64,000 bases of DNA from Pseudoalteromonas arabiensis (GTDB lineage: Bacteria; Pseudomonadota; Gammaproteobacteria; Enterobacterales; Alteromonadaceae): assembly GCF_001550155.1 (NCBI RefSeq), contig NZ_LRUF01000021.1, positions 264,580-328,579 of the forward strand. Reading direction: 5' to 3'. The position numbers and the translations under genes are program-made. This document shows positions 8,763 through 18,162 of this stretch, piece after piece (the stretch's first letter is position 1; each line of letters begins with the position of its first letter). The notes under the pieces are model-generated. The model was not told the DNA's origin, ran no database searches, and worked only from the letters and a program-made list of their open reading frames with translations.

Positions 8763-10726
8763 TACGCCTCCGGCTCTTCAACAATCGCGAGCATATCACC
8801 GTGACTCACCAGTTCGCCTTCAGCAAAGCAATAGCTCGTTAATACACCATCATGCGGGGCATTAAGGGTGTATTCCATTTTCATAGCTTCAATGATAACG
8901 ACCGCGTCCCCCTTAGTAACCGTACTACCAACCTCAACTAAATGTTTAACAACAGTACCATTGAGTGGTGCAGCTAGAGGTAGTGCTTCACCTTCGTGTT
9001 CACTAATGTAATGTTTATCAACAAGCTCAAGTATCGTTTGCTGTGCTTTATACATCACTGTGATGTGAGTGTCTGTTTGATTAACATGGGCGACGATCTT
9101 TTCGCCATTGATCACTAAGTTAGCAAGGCCATTATCAAGGTTACCTGAGGTTGTATAGTCAACCCCATCTTGGCTGATTTTAAAGCCATCTGAAGTCTTA
9201 ATGGCATGAATAGTTAAATCAACAAACGGGATGGTTGTTTTAGCGTCACTGTTAAGCATAAAGCCTGTTAATTGTTGCCATGGGCTGCTGCTTTCACCTT
9301 TTAGTTGATGAGCATACGCATAAGCTGCAACAACGGTCGCAATAACAGACTGTTGCTCGCTTTTAGCAACAAGGTGCTCACCTTGGTCTTCAATAAAGTG
9401 CGTATCGGGTGCACCTGCTTGAAAAGTAGGGTGGTTAGCAAGATTATGTAAGAAATTAACGTTACAGCTAAAACCCGCTAAGTGAAAGTGCTCAAGTGCT
9501 TTTGATAAACGCCCAAGCGCTGCCTCACGGTTATCGTCATGAACAATTAACTTAGCGATCATAGGGTCGTAGAACGGGCTAATTTCATCACCTGCTGCAA
9601 TGCCTGTATCGATACGAACAAACTCAGATTCATCCGGTGTGAATAGGGCATCAATATGACCCGAACACGGAATAAAATCATTACTTGGGTCTTCAGCATA
9701 AATACGCGCTTCAAAGCTGTGACCTTGTAGCTGAATATCTGCTTGGTTAAGAGGTAATGCTTCACCTGCCGCTATGTTGATTTGCCAATTCACCAAATCA
9801 ACACCGGTTACCATTTCTGTTACTGGGTGTTCTACCTGTAAACGGGTGTTCATTTCCATGAAGAAGAATTCATCACCACATAGTAAAAATTCAACCGTAC
9901 CTGCACCGCGATAGTTAATCGCTTGGGCACAACGTACCGCAGCTTCACCCATTTTTTTACGAAGTGCATCAGATAAACCAGGTGCTGGGGCTTCTTCAAT
10001 TACTTTTTGGTGACGACGCTGTAAAGAGCAGTCACGGTCGCCTAAGTACACACAGTTACCATGGCTATCAGCAAAAACTTGTACTTCAACATGGCGAGGT
10101 TTAGTGACATAACGTTCTAAAAGCACTAAATCGTTGCCAAAGCCTGCTTTTGCTTCACGTTTTGCGCCTTCAAGAGCACTGATAAAGTCTTTTGCGTGTT
10201 CTACAACTCGCATGCCTTTACCACCGCCACCAAAGGCCGCTTTAATAAGAACGGGATAACCAATTTTTTCAGCTTCAGCTTGTAAAAAATCAGTATCTTG
10301 ATTGTCACCATAATAACCAGGCACTAAAGGTACATTTGCTTGGTGCATAATTTCTTTAGCGCGGGTTTTTGAACCCATGGCTTCGATGCTTGATGCTGGT
10401 GGGCCAATAAAGGCGATATCATTTTTCTCACACGCGAGAGCAAAGTCAGAGTTCTCAGATAAAAAGCCATAACCCGGGTGAATACAATCAACACCTGCTT
10501 GTTTTGCAACATCGATGATTTTATCTGCCACTAAGTACGAATCTTTACTCGGTGCAGGGCCAATGTGATACGCTTCATCAGCTAGCTTTACATGCTGAGC
10601 ATGTTTATCCGCATCTGAGTACACAGCGACTGTCGTTAAGCCCATTTGTTTAGCTGTACGCATAACACGGCAGGCAATTTCACCACGGTTGGCAACGAGA
10701 ATTTTTTTCAATGATTTTGTTGTCAT
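8762..10726 (-). CDS. liuD: Methylcrotonyl-CoA carboxylase, biotin-carrying alpha subunit
   Basis: A 654-residue subunit combining biotin carboxylase (about residues 7-450, with the ATP-grasp loop FGGGGKGMR and MNTRLQVEHPVTE) and a C-terminal biotinyl domain. EAMKMEY marks the biotinylated Lys616. With LiuB it carboxylates 3-methylcrotonyl-CoA. The region between about 460 and 580 is the usual MCC-type linker domain. AGGAA precedes the ATG, nine bases of non-coding DNA separate it from liuC, and liuE overlaps its stop. Confidence 0.96.
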   Translation of the reverse strand: MTTKSLKKILVANRGEIACRVMRTAKQMGLTTVAVYSDADKHAQHVKLADEAYHIGPAPSKDSYLVADKIIDVAKQAGVDCIHPGYGFLSENSDFALACEKNDIAFIGPPASSIEAMGSKTRAKEIMHQANVPLVPGYYGDNQDTDFLQAEAEKIGYPVLIKAAFGGGGKGMRVVEHAKDFISALEGAKREAKAGFGNDLVLLERYVTKPRHVEVQVFADSHGNCVYLGDRDCSLQRRHQKVIEEAPAPGLSDALRKKMGEAAVRCAQAINYRGAGTVEFLLCGDEFFFMEMNTRLQVEHPVTEMVTGVDLVNWQINIAAGEALPLNQADIQLQGHSFEARIYAEDPSNDFIPCSGHIDALFTPDESEFVRIDTGIAAGDEISPFYDPMIAKLIVHDDNREAALGRLSKALEHFHLAGFSCNVNFLHNLANHPTFQAGAPDTHFIEDQGEHLVAKSEQQSVIATVVAAYAYAHQLKGESSSPWQQLTGFMLNSDAKTTIPFVDLTIHAIKTSDGFKISQDGVDYTTSGNLDNGLANLVINGEKIVAHVNQTDTHITVMYKAQQTILELVDKHYISEHEGEALPLAAPLNGTVVKHLVEVGSTVTKGDAVVIIEAMKMEYTLNAPHDGVLTSYCFAEGELVSHGDMLAIVEEPEA

Positions 10727-10734
10727 AATGGTTC

Positions 10735-11505
10735 CTATTTCTGCCAGTTAGGGGCACGTTTTTCAAAAAAAGCAGTGAGGCCTTCTTGGCCTTCTTCAGA
10801 TACACGAATGCGTGCAATGCGCTCTGCGGTTAACTCAATAAGTGCATCATCAATTACATTACCAGCCACATCATTTATAAGCTGCTTTGCTGCTTTGACA
10901 GCTACAGGGCCATTGTTAACAAGGTTTTGTAAATGTTTGTCGAGCGCTGTTTGCAAATCGCCGGTGATCTGGTGAATTAAACCCAGTTGCTTGGCTGTAT
11001 GCGCGTCAAAAATCTCTGCCGTTAAAAAGTAACGACGTGCAGCGCGTTCACCAATAGCTTTAATAACATAAGGGCTGATAACCGCAGGAATAAGACCCAG
11101 CTTTACTTCACTTAAGCAAAATTGTGCATCGTCTTGGCAAATCGCGATATCACAACACGCAATCAAGCCTAATGCACCGCCAAATGCAGCACCTTGTACG
11201 GCACAAATTGTTGGGTGTGGGCTTGTAGCAAGGACTTTCATAAGCTTTGCTAGCTGCATTGAATCCGCTAAGTTTTCTGCAAAGTCATTGCCAGCCATCG
11301 ACTTCATCCAATTTAAATCAGCGCCAGCAGAAAAGTGTTTACCTTCGGTTTTTAAAACCAGTGCGCGCACATCACAGCTATTTGCGTGTTCAATTAAACG
11401 GATCAGCTCACTGATGACTTCTTCGTTAAATGCATTGTGTTTTTCAGGGCGACTTAGTACCAGCACAGCCACATTTGATTTTGTTATTTCGAGTGTTACT
11501 GACAT
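10735..11505 (-). CDS. liuC: Methylglutaconyl-CoA hydratase (enoyl-CoA hydratase family)
   Basis: A 256-residue crotonase-fold enzyme that hydrates 3-methylglutaconyl-CoA to HMG-CoA. The start is the ATG at 11503-11505 with GGAGG at five bases; the longer frame up to 11559 would overlap liuB and lacks a signal for initiation. The oxyanion-hole segments HFSAGADLNWM and GAAFGGALGLIACCDIAI are present. Its position between liuB and liuD is the standard order of the pathway. Confidence 0.94.
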   Translation of the reverse strand: MSVTLEITKSNVAVLVLSRPEKHNAFNEEVISELIRLIEHANSCDVRALVLKTEGKHFSAGADLNWMKSMAGNDFAENLADSMQLAKLMKVLATSPHPTICAVQGAAFGGALGLIACCDIAICQDDAQFCLSEVKLGLIPAVISPYVIKAIGERAARRYFLTAEIFDAHTAKQLGLIHQITGDLQTALDKHLQNLVNNGPVAVKAAKQLINDVAGNVIDDALIELTAERIARIRVSEEGQEGLTAFFEKRAPNWQK

Positions 11506-11515
11506 AAGGCCTCCA

Positions 11516-13123
11516 TTACATTCTAAATACGCCGAACTGCGAATCGCGCTCTGGTGCATTTTTAGCTGCGCTTAAGGCCAGCCCTAATACATTGCGAGTA
11601 TCAGCAGGATCGATAATACCATCATCCCAAAGGCGGGCACTGGCGTAATATGGATGACCTTGTTTTTCGTATTGCTCGATAATTGGCTTTTTAAACTGAC
11701 TGACTTGCTCATCAGTCATGCTTTCGCCTTTACGGGCTAAACCGTCTTGTTTAACTTGTGCAAGAACGCCTGCTGCTTGTTCTCCACCCATCACAGAGAT
11801 ACGGGCATTTGGCCACATCCACATCATGGTTGGTTCAAACGCGCGGCCACACATACCGTAGTTACCAGCTCCATACGAGCCACCGATTAACACTGTGAAT
11901 TTTGGTACATCAGCACATGACACAGCGGTTACCATTTTCGCACCATGTTTGGCGATGCCTTCTGCTTCGTATTTCTTACCAACCATAAAGCCAGTAATGT
12001 TTTGTAAAAACACCAAAGGGATTTTACGTTGTGCACATAACTGTATAAAGTGCGCGCCTTTTTGCGCTGACTCACTAAATAAAATGCCGTTGTTGGCAAC
12101 AATACCCACAGGGTGACCAAAGATTTTTGCAAAGCCTGTTACTAAGGTTTCACCAAAGTAGCGTTTAAATTCATCAAATGATGAATCATCAACAACACGG
12201 GCAATCACTTCGCGTACATCAAATGGTTTTTTTAGGTCGGTACCAACAATGCCGTATATTTCGTTAATGTCGTAACGCGGCGGTTTAACATCATCAAGTA
12301 AGGGTGCAGTAGGGCGCTGATAATTAATTCGTTCGATACATTGGCGTGCAATTGAAAGTGCATGAGCATCGTTTTCAGCGTAGTGGTCGGCAACTCCTGA
12401 TGTTTTACAGTGAACATCGGCACCACCGAGCTCTTCAGCGCTCACTTCTTCACCCGTAGCCGCCTTAACCAGCGGTGGGCCTGCTAAGAAAATTGTGCCT
12501 TGTTCTTTTACTATAATACTTTCATCAGCCATAGCAGGTACATATGCACCACCTGCGGTACATAAACCCATTACGACCGCAATTTGTGGAATGCCTTTAC
12601 CAGACATACGTGCTTGGTTGTAGAAAATACGGCCAAAGTGTAATTTATCTGGAAACACATCATCTTGTTCGGGCAGGTTTGCACCGCCTGAATCAACTAA
12701 ATAAATACACGGCAAATGACAACGCTCTGCGATATCTTGGGCACGTAGGTGTTTTTTTACTGTAAGCGGAAAGTAAGTCCCGCCTTTTACGGTGGCATCA
12801 TTGGCGATGATCATACATTCAACGCCTTTAACACGACCAATACCAGCCACCACTCCAGCACAAGGAATGGCTTGTTCATAGACGCCAAAGGCAGCAAATT
12901 GAGAAATCTCTAAAAATGGTGAGCCTTCGTCAAGTAGCGTTTCAATACGGTCTCGAACAAACAATTTACCACGGCCTTGATGACGCTCAATCAGGGCTGG
13001 GCCACCACCTAAACGGATATCAGCTACCTTTTCACGTAAGTCACTTACGAGTGCTGCCATGTTGTCGTGATTTTGCAAAAATTGCGGATCGTGTGGGTTT
13101 ACACTCGATTTTAAAATCGTCAT
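11516..13123 (-). CDS. liuB: Methylcrotonyl-CoA carboxylase, carboxyltransferase beta subunit
   Basis: A 535-residue carboxyltransferase subunit. It transfers CO2 from biotin on LiuD to 3-methylcrotonyl-CoA. Family marks are the N-terminal [21 protein letters not shown] block (seen as [20 protein letters not shown]), the [11 protein letters not shown] loop, [13 protein letters not shown], and [15 protein letters not shown] near the C-terminal half. Length matches the family. It lies nine bases after liuA and ten before liuC. Confidence 0.97.
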   Translation of the reverse strand: MTILKSSVNPHDPQFLQNHDNMAALVSDLREKVADIRLGGGPALIERHQGRGKLFVRDRIETLLDEGSPFLEISQFAAFGVYEQAIPCAGVVAGIGRVKGVECMIIANDATVKGGTYFPLTVKKHLRAQDIAERCHLPCIYLVDSGGANLPEQDDVFPDKLHFGRIFYNQARMSGKGIPQIAVVMGLCTAGGAYVPAMADESIIVKEQGTIFLAGPPLVKAATGEEVSAEELGGADVHCKTSGVADHYAENDAHALSIARQCIERINYQRPTAPLLDDVKPPRYDINEIYGIVGTDLKKPFDVREVIARVVDDSSFDEFKRYFGETLVTGFAKIFGHPVGIVANNGILFSESAQKGAHFIQLCAQRKIPLVFLQNITGFMVGKKYEAEGIAKHGAKMVTAVSCADVPKFTVLIGGSYGAGNYGMCGRAFEPTMMWMWPNARISVMGGEQAAGVLAQVKQDGLARKGESMTDEQVSQFKKPIIEQYEKQGHPYYASARLWDDGIIDPADTRNVLGLALSAAKNAPERDSQFGVFRM

Positions 13124-13132
13124 AACAAGGTC

Positions 13133-14308
13133 CTATCGGCTTTCAGTGAATAATTCGCGGCCAATTAGCATGCGGCGGATTTCAGACGTACCAGCGCCAA
13201 TTTCATACAGTTTTGCATCACGTAATAAACGACCTGTCGCGTATTCGTTAATATAACCATTACCCCCTAAGATTTGGATAGCATCAAGGGCCATCTTAGT
13301 AGCAAGCTCTGCTGCATATAAAATCGCACCAGCGGCATCTTTACGCGTTGTTTCTCCGCGGTCACAGGCACGCGCTACCGTGTAAACGTATGAACGAGCT
13401 GCATTCATTTGCGTGTACATGTCAGCGATTTTGCCTTGAATAAGCTGGAATTGACCAATTGGGCTATCAAATTGCTTACGCTCATGAATATAAGGAACAA
13501 CAATGTCCATACATGCTTGCATAATGCCAAGCGGGCCAGCTGCTAGTACAACACGCTCATAATCAAGACCACTCATAAGTACTTTTACGCCTTCGTTTAA
13601 GTTACCTAGAATGTTTTCTGCGGGCACTTCGCAGTTCTCGAACACTAATTCACAGGTGTTAGAGCCACGCATACCTAGTTTGTCGAGCTTTTGCGCAGTA
13701 GAGAATCCTGGCGTGTTACGTTCAACGATGAAAGCGGTGATCCCTTTAGGACCAGCATTTAAATCTGTTTTTGCATAAATAACAAAGGTATCGGCATCTG
13801 GACCATTAGTGATCCACATCTTGTTACCGTTAAGCACAAACACATCGCCTTTTTTCTCAGCTTTTAATTTCATCGATACAACATCAGAACCCGCATTTGG
13901 CTCACTCATCGCAAGGGCACCAATGTGCTCACCACTGATTAGCTTAGGCAGGTATTTTTCTTTTTGTGCCTGAGACCCATTACGGTTAATTTGGTTAACA
14001 CATAAGTTTGAATGAGCACCATAACTTAAACCAATCGATGCACTTGCACGGCTAATTTCTTCCATTGCGATTACATGCTCAAGGTAACCAAGGCCTGCAC
14101 CGCCAAATTCTTCCGGCACTGTCATACCCAATAAACCCATTTCGCCAAGCTGTGGCCAAAGTTGATTAGGGAAGGCGTTGTCTACATCAGTTTGTTCTGC
14201 AAGTGGGGCAATTTCTTGGCTAGCAAAGCTATTAACATGATCGCGGATCATGTCTGCTGTTTCGCCAAGTCCGAAGTTCATTTCTTTGTATAGTGAAATA
14301 GTGCTCAT
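13133..14308 (-). CDS. liuA: Isovaleryl-CoA dehydrogenase
   Basis: A 391-residue FAD enzyme that oxidises isovaleryl-CoA to 3-methylcrotonyl-CoA. The catalytic base of isovaleryl-CoA dehydrogenases lies in the [12 protein letters not shown] segment (Glu251), not near the C-terminus as in other acyl-CoA dehydrogenases. This distinguishes it from the enzyme at 18163. [15 protein letters not shown] and [17 protein letters not shown] are typical FAD/substrate blocks. It is the first catabolic gene after liuR. Confidence 0.97.
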   Translation of the reverse strand: MSTISLYKEMNFGLGETADMIRDHVNSFASQEIAPLAEQTDVDNAFPNQLWPQLGEMGLLGMTVPEEFGGAGLGYLEHVIAMEEISRASASIGLSYGAHSNLCVNQINRNGSQAQKEKYLPKLISGEHIGALAMSEPNAGSDVVSMKLKAEKKGDVFVLNGNKMWITNGPDADTFVIYAKTDLNAGPKGITAFIVERNTPGFSTAQKLDKLGMRGSNTCELVFENCEVPAENILGNLNEGVKVLMSGLDYERVVLAAGPLGIMQACMDIVVPYIHERKQFDSPIGQFQLIQGKIADMYTQMNAARSYVYTVARACDRGETTRKDAAGAILYAAELATKMALDAIQILGGNGYINEYATGRLLRDAKLYEIGAGTSEIRRMLIGRELFTESR

Positions 14309-14352
14309 AATGTGTATTCCTGTGAGAGTCTGTTGACGAGGTTGTTGTCAGG

Positions 14353-14787
14353 TTATTCGTCTAAATTATTAAGGGTTTCACGACAGCGGCGTTCTGCTGT
14401 AACCAATTCCATCAGTACAACTTTAATGTCGTCCATCTGTTGGCTTAGGTCTGCTTTTTTCTCTGCGATAAGGTCAAGCATAGTCACTAGCTGTTTAGCG
14501 CTTGATTTATCTGCATCGTAAAGTTCAAACAAACGGCCCGTTTCAGCTAAGGTAAAACCTAAGCGTTTACCGCGTAGAATAAGCTTTAGTCTTACTTTGT
14601 CGCGTTTTGAATAAATACGGGTTTGACCATTGCGATCAGGTGAGATCAGCCCTTGGTCTTCATAAAAGCGGATAGAGCGAGTTGTAATATCAAATTCTTT
14701 TGCTAGTTCGCTGATACTAAACGTTTGCTCATTGCTAGCAGGTTCAACTGCTGCGCTTTCGAAGTTTGTTTGATTGTCTTGTTTCAT
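14353..14787 (-). CDS. liuR: MerR-family regulator of branched-chain amino acid catabolism
   Basis: A 144-residue MerR-type regulator. The winged helix (FSISELAKEFDITTRSIRFY, then EDQGLISPDR) occupies residues 23-50 and is followed by a dimerisation coiled coil (about residues 90-135). LiuR regulators control liu and ivd-type operons in gammaproteobacteria. The gene lies 44 bases upstream of liuA on the same strand. Two matching palindromes in the divergent intergenic region (14829-14844 and 15004-15019) are probable binding sites, implying autoregulation plus control of the plus-strand operon. Confidence 0.92.
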   Translation of the reverse strand: MKQDNQTNFESAAVEPASNEQTFSISELAKEFDITTRSIRFYEDQGLISPDRNGQTRIYSKRDKVRLKLILRGKRLGFTLAETGRLFELYDADKSSAKQLVTMLDLIAEKKADLSQQMDDIKVVLMELVTAERRCRETLNNLDE

Positions 14788-14828
14788 GATTTATTTACCT
14801 CATTCGAATAACACCAATATAAGTGAAG

Positions 14829-14844
14829 TTTACGTAAAGGTAAA
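14829..14844 (-). promoter_or_regulatory. Probable LiuR operator, liu side
   Basis: TTTACG-TAAA-GGTAAA: two six-base arms with one mismatch and a four-base spacer, 41 bases upstream of the liuR start. The same layout recurs at 15004-15019. MerR-type regulators bind palindromes within stretched promoters. TATATT on the minus strand just downstream is a possible -10 element. Confidence 0.7.
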
Positions 14845-15002
14845 GGGTGATTTGGGTGTTATACTTTAGACTTATAAAGATAACTGGTTGGATATGTTGA
14901 AAAGCTTTATTTATCTAGCCTTGTAAGCAGATGTTCGATTTTTAATACAACAAAATACAGATAAGTTTACAGTTTTAACGACCGCAAAAAAGTTGATTTT
15001 AG

Positions 15003-15026
15003 ATTTACGTTGGCGTAAACGTAAAT
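15003..15026 (+). promoter_or_regulatory. Probable LiuR operator, thiolase side
   Basis: TTTACG (15004-15009), TTGG, CGTAAA (15014-15019) is a perfect 6-4-6 palindrome. A further CGTAAAT at 15020-15026 pairs with ATTTACG at 15003-15009 to give a larger nested repeat. It lies about 105 bases upstream of the thiolase start. TATTAT follows at 15025-15030 and could act as a -10 element. Confidence 0.75.
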
Positions 15027-15128
15027 ATTATGTATGCTGAATTAAATCGAAATTAAACTATAACAAATTAACTGTTTGGTTACACATGATTTGAACACAT
15101 GATGATAACCACTTACATGGAGCCAATT

Positions 15129-16310
15129 ATGACTACTGAAGCCGTTGTTATTGTTGCCGCAAAACGTACCCCAATGGGGGGGTTTATGGGCGCACTAAGT
15201 GGTGTACACGCAACTGATCTAGGTGCTACAGCTATTAAAAGTAGCTTAGATCAAGCCGGTTTATCTGCCGATAAGATTGACGAAGTGATCATGGGCTGTG
15301 TATTACCAGCTGGTCTTGGTCAAGCACCTGCGCGCCAAGCAATGTTAAAAGCGGGCCTTAATCAAGGTACTGGCGCAACAACAATCAACAAAGTATGTGG
15401 CTCTGGCTTAAAAGCTGCAATGTTTGCCCATGACTTAATTAAATCAGGCTCTATCAATACCGCAGTTGCTGGTGGCATGGAAAGCATGAGTAATGCGCCT
15501 TATATGTTACCGAATGCACGTTCAGGAATGCGTATGGGTCATGGCGAAGTAAAAGATCACATGATGTGTGATGGCCTTGAAGATGCTTACGACAACAAAG
15601 CAATGGGTTGTTTTGCTCAAGACACTGCCGATCAGTATTCAATTGGTCGTGAACAAATGGATAATTTTGCACTTAGCTCACTGACTAAAGCAAACAGCGC
15701 GATTGAAACAGGCGCATTTGCAAACGAGATTGCCGCGCACACTATTTCTACACGCAAAGGTGATGTGACCGTTGCGATTGATGAGCAACCAGGCAATGCT
15801 CGCCCTGATAAAATCCCAGGTTTACGTCCTGCATTTAAAAAAGACGGTACGATTACAGCTGCAAACTCGTCATCAATTTCTGATGGTGCAGCAGCGCTTG
15901 TGTTAATGCGTGAATCAGATGCTAAAGCACAAGGTTTAACGCCACTTTGCCGTATCGTAGCTCACAGCACACATTCACAAGCGCCAAGCGAGTTTACTTT
16001 AGCACCGGTTGGCGCGATGCAATCGCTTTTAGAAAAAGCCGGTTGGTCTGTTAATGATGTTGATTTATGGGAAATCAACGAAGCGTTTGCAATGGTGACT
16101 ATGCTTGCAATTAACGAGTTAAAACTTGATGAAAGCAAAGTAAATGTTAACGGCGGTGCCTGTGCACTTGGTCACCCAATTGGTGCCAGCGGCGCGCGTA
16201 TCTTAGTAACGTTAATTCATGCATTAAAGAATCGTGGTCTTAGCAAAGGTGTTGCCTCACTGTGTATCGGTGGTGGTGAAGCTGTTGCTATGGCAGTCGA
16301 AGTAATTTAA
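15129..16310 (+). CDS. Acetyl-CoA C-acyltransferase (thiolase) of the valine/isoleucine operon
   Basis: A 393-residue thiolase starting at the ATG at 15129, with GGAG eight bases upstream; the frame could begin at 15099 but the family starts at TTEAVVIVAAKRTP. The catalytic residues are Cys90 (KVCGSGLKA), His349 (GHPIGASGARI) and Cys379 (CIGGGEA). As first gene of the ivd-type operon (called ivdA in Shewanella) it probably cleaves 2-methylacetoacetyl-CoA from isoleucine. It may also process the acetoacetyl-CoA made by ScoAB. Confidence 0.93.
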   Translation: MTTEAVVIVAAKRTPMGGFMGALSGVHATDLGATAIKSSLDQAGLSADKIDEVIMGCVLPAGLGQAPARQAMLKAGLNQGTGATTINKVCGSGLKAAMFAHDLIKSGSINTAVAGGMESMSNAPYMLPNARSGMRMGHGEVKDHMMCDGLEDAYDNKAMGCFAQDTADQYSIGREQMDNFALSSLTKANSAIETGAFANEIAAHTISTRKGDVTVAIDEQPGNARPDKIPGLRPAFKKDGTITAANSSSISDGAAALVLMRESDAKAQGLTPLCRIVAHSTHSQAPSEFTLAPVGAMQSLLEKAGWSVNDVDLWEINEAFAMVTMLAINELKLDESKVNVNGGACALGHPIGASGARILVTLIHALKNRGLSKGVASLCIGGGEAVAMAVEVI

Positions 16311-16402
16311 TTACGTTTTTGAACTAAATCTCTCACAGCCGCAACGTATTTTAAAAACTATCATGTTGCGGCCTCTTTATACCCACTGGGGAGGAGTGCC
16401 TC

Positions 16403-17893
16403 ATGCACCAAGTACCTTTATTTATCAACGGCGAATTTACCCAATCAAGTTCAACGCAGTTGATTGATGTTATCAACCCTGCAAACCAAGAAGTGTTAGC
16501 GCAAGTGGCGTGTGCAACGGATGCAGAAATGGATGCAGCTATTGCCTCTGCAAAAGAAACGTTTAAAACATGGAAAGAAGTGCCAATTTCTGAGCGTGCG
16601 CGTATTATGATGAAATACGCAGCACTGTTAAAAGAAAACCATGACGAGCTTGCGACGATTATTTGTCATGAGCTGGGTAAAACATTTGAAGATGCCAAAG
16701 GCGATGTTTGGCGTGGTATTGAAGTGGTTGAGCAAGCAGCCAATGCACCATCACTGATGATGGGCGAAACAATGGAAAACGTAGCGCGTAAAATCGATAC
16801 TTACTCTTACATGCAGCCACTGGGTGTATGTGCAGGTATTACGCCATTTAACTTCCCTGCAATGATCCCATTATGGATGTTCCCACTGGCTATTGTGTGT
16901 GGTAACACCTTTATTCTTAAGCCCTCAGAGCAAGATCCACTAACACCGATGCGTTTAGCTGAACTATTTGTTGAAGCGGGCGCGCCAAAAGGGGTGTTAC
17001 AAGTTGTTCACGGTACAAAACCACAAGTTGACCGTTTATTAGAAGATCCAGCAGTACGCGCTATTTCATTTGTTGGCTCGTGTGGTGTAGGTGAATACAT
17101 CTATTCAAAAGGCACAGCAAACCTTAAACGCGTGCAAGCGTGTGTAGGTGCAAAAAACCACATGGTTATTATGCCTGATGCAAGTAAATCGCATGTTGTA
17201 AACAACCTAGTAGGTGCGTCTGTAGGTGCTGCGGGTCAGCGCTGTATGGGTATTTCGGTTGCTGTATTTGTTGGTCAAGCAAAAGACTGGGTTGATGAAA
17301 TTAAAGCAGGCTTTGAAAACGTACGCCCAGGTGTATGGGATGATGCAAACGCGGCTTATGGTCCACAAACATCTAAAGCAGCTAAAGATCGTATTTTATC
17401 ACTTATCGCAAGTGGTAAAGAACAAGGTGCAACGTGCTTAATTGATGGCTCTGACTTTACTGTTGAAGGTTACGAGCAAGGTAACTGGGTGGGTCCAACG
17501 CTATTTACTGATGTAACAACCGAGATGGGTTTATACAAAGAAGAGATCTTTGGTCCTGTATTGGCTTGTATGTTTGTAGATACTCTAGAAGAGGCTATTG
17601 CGCTTATCAATAACTCGCCTTACGGTAACGGTACTTCGTTATTCACATCAAGCGGCGCTGCTGCACGTAAATTCCAACATGAAATCGAAGTAGGTCAAGT
17701 TGGTATCAACGTGCCAATTCCTGTGCCACTCCCGTTTTTCTCTTTCACAGGTTGGAAAGGCTCATTCTACGGTGATCAACACACCTATGGTAAGCAAGGT
17801 ATTCGTTTTTACACAGAAACGAAAACGATTACTTCACGTTGGTTCGAGGATGATATCGCCTCAGGCCCGAACATGAGTATCAACCTTAAATAA
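16403..17893 (+). CDS. mmsA: CoA-acylating methylmalonate-semialdehyde dehydrogenase
   Basis: A 496-residue aldehyde dehydrogenase that converts methylmalonate semialdehyde to propionyl-CoA at the end of valine breakdown. Catalytic Cys281 lies in [16 protein letters not shown]. The NAD site shows [19 protein letters not shown] and [12 protein letters not shown]. The ELGGK-type general-base block of other aldehyde dehydrogenases is replaced by CVGAKNH, as expected for CoA-dependent MmsA. A GGGGAGGAG ribosome site precedes the ATG. A 161-base repeat separates it from the rest of the operon. Confidence 0.96.
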   Translation: MHQVPLFINGEFTQSSSTQLIDVINPANQEVLAQVACATDAEMDAAIASAKETFKTWKEVPISERARIMMKYAALLKENHDELATIICHELGKTFEDAKGDVWRGIEVVEQAANAPSLMMGETMENVARKIDTYSYMQPLGVCAGITPFNFPAMIPLWMFPLAIVCGNTFILKPSEQDPLTPMRLAELFVEAGAPKGVLQVVHGTKPQVDRLLEDPAVRAISFVGSCGVGEYIYSKGTANLKRVQACVGAKNHMVIMPDASKSHVVNNLVGASVGAAGQRCMGISVAVFVGQAKDWVDEIKAGFENVRPGVWDDANAAYGPQTSKAAKDRILSLIASGKEQGATCLIDGSDFTVEGYEQGNWVGPTLFTDVTTEMGLYKEEIFGPVLACMFVDTLEEAIALINNSPYGNGTSLFTSSGAAARKFQHEIEVGQVGINVPIPVPLPFFSFTGWKGSFYGDQHTYGKQGIRFYTETKTITSRWFEDDIASGPNMSINLK

Positions 17894-17965
17894 GCCGTAA
17901 TTAATTTACTGCTGAGCGAGCACACGCTCGCTCAAAGAACACACATTTAAACGACAATAAGAGTT

Positions 17966-18126
17966 ATACCAACTCACTTAATTAAGTGAGATTTTTGAGG
18001 CAAATAAATCTAGTTGATAACAAGGCAAAAATTTCGTTATTTAGTTGTTCTAAATGAGAAATTTTTAACGCAGGTAGCGACAGATTTAATCCCTCAAAAT
18101 ACTTAAGTATTATTGTGGGTTGGTAT
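17966..18126. repeat. MITE-like palindromic repeat within the operon
   Basis: A 161-base element bounded by ATACCAACTCAC (17966-17977) and GTGGGTTGGTAT (18115-18126), twelve-base inverted ends with one mismatch. Inside, TTTTTGAGG near 17992 pairs with CCTCAAAA near 18091, and a conserved-looking core (AACAAGGCAAAAATTTCGTT...) has no coding capacity. Elements of this make-up are dispersed in Pseudoalteromonas and relatives (from memory). It fills most of the 269-base gap between mmsA and the acyl-CoA dehydrogenase. A shorter relative may be at 46481-46522. Confidence 0.75.
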
Positions 18127-18162
18127 TCACACAAGAATAAGACAACAAAATAGAGGTCTACT

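Larger units (their letters stand above)
14788..15128. other. Divergent control region between liuR and the thiolase operon
   Basis: 341 bases separating the two branched-chain amino acid operons. Each side has one TTTACG-N4-(C/G)GTAAA palindrome. The middle part (about 14850-15000) is AT-rich and shows no open frame or further repeat. The ribosome binding site GGAG of the thiolase is at 15118-15121. Confidence 0.8.

Noticed and set aside
8482..8865. Plus-strand frame opposite liuE and liuD, and similar long antisense frames through the liu and ivd operons
   Set aside because: They mirror the codon structure of well-supported genes on the other strand and have no ribosome sites or family resemblance.
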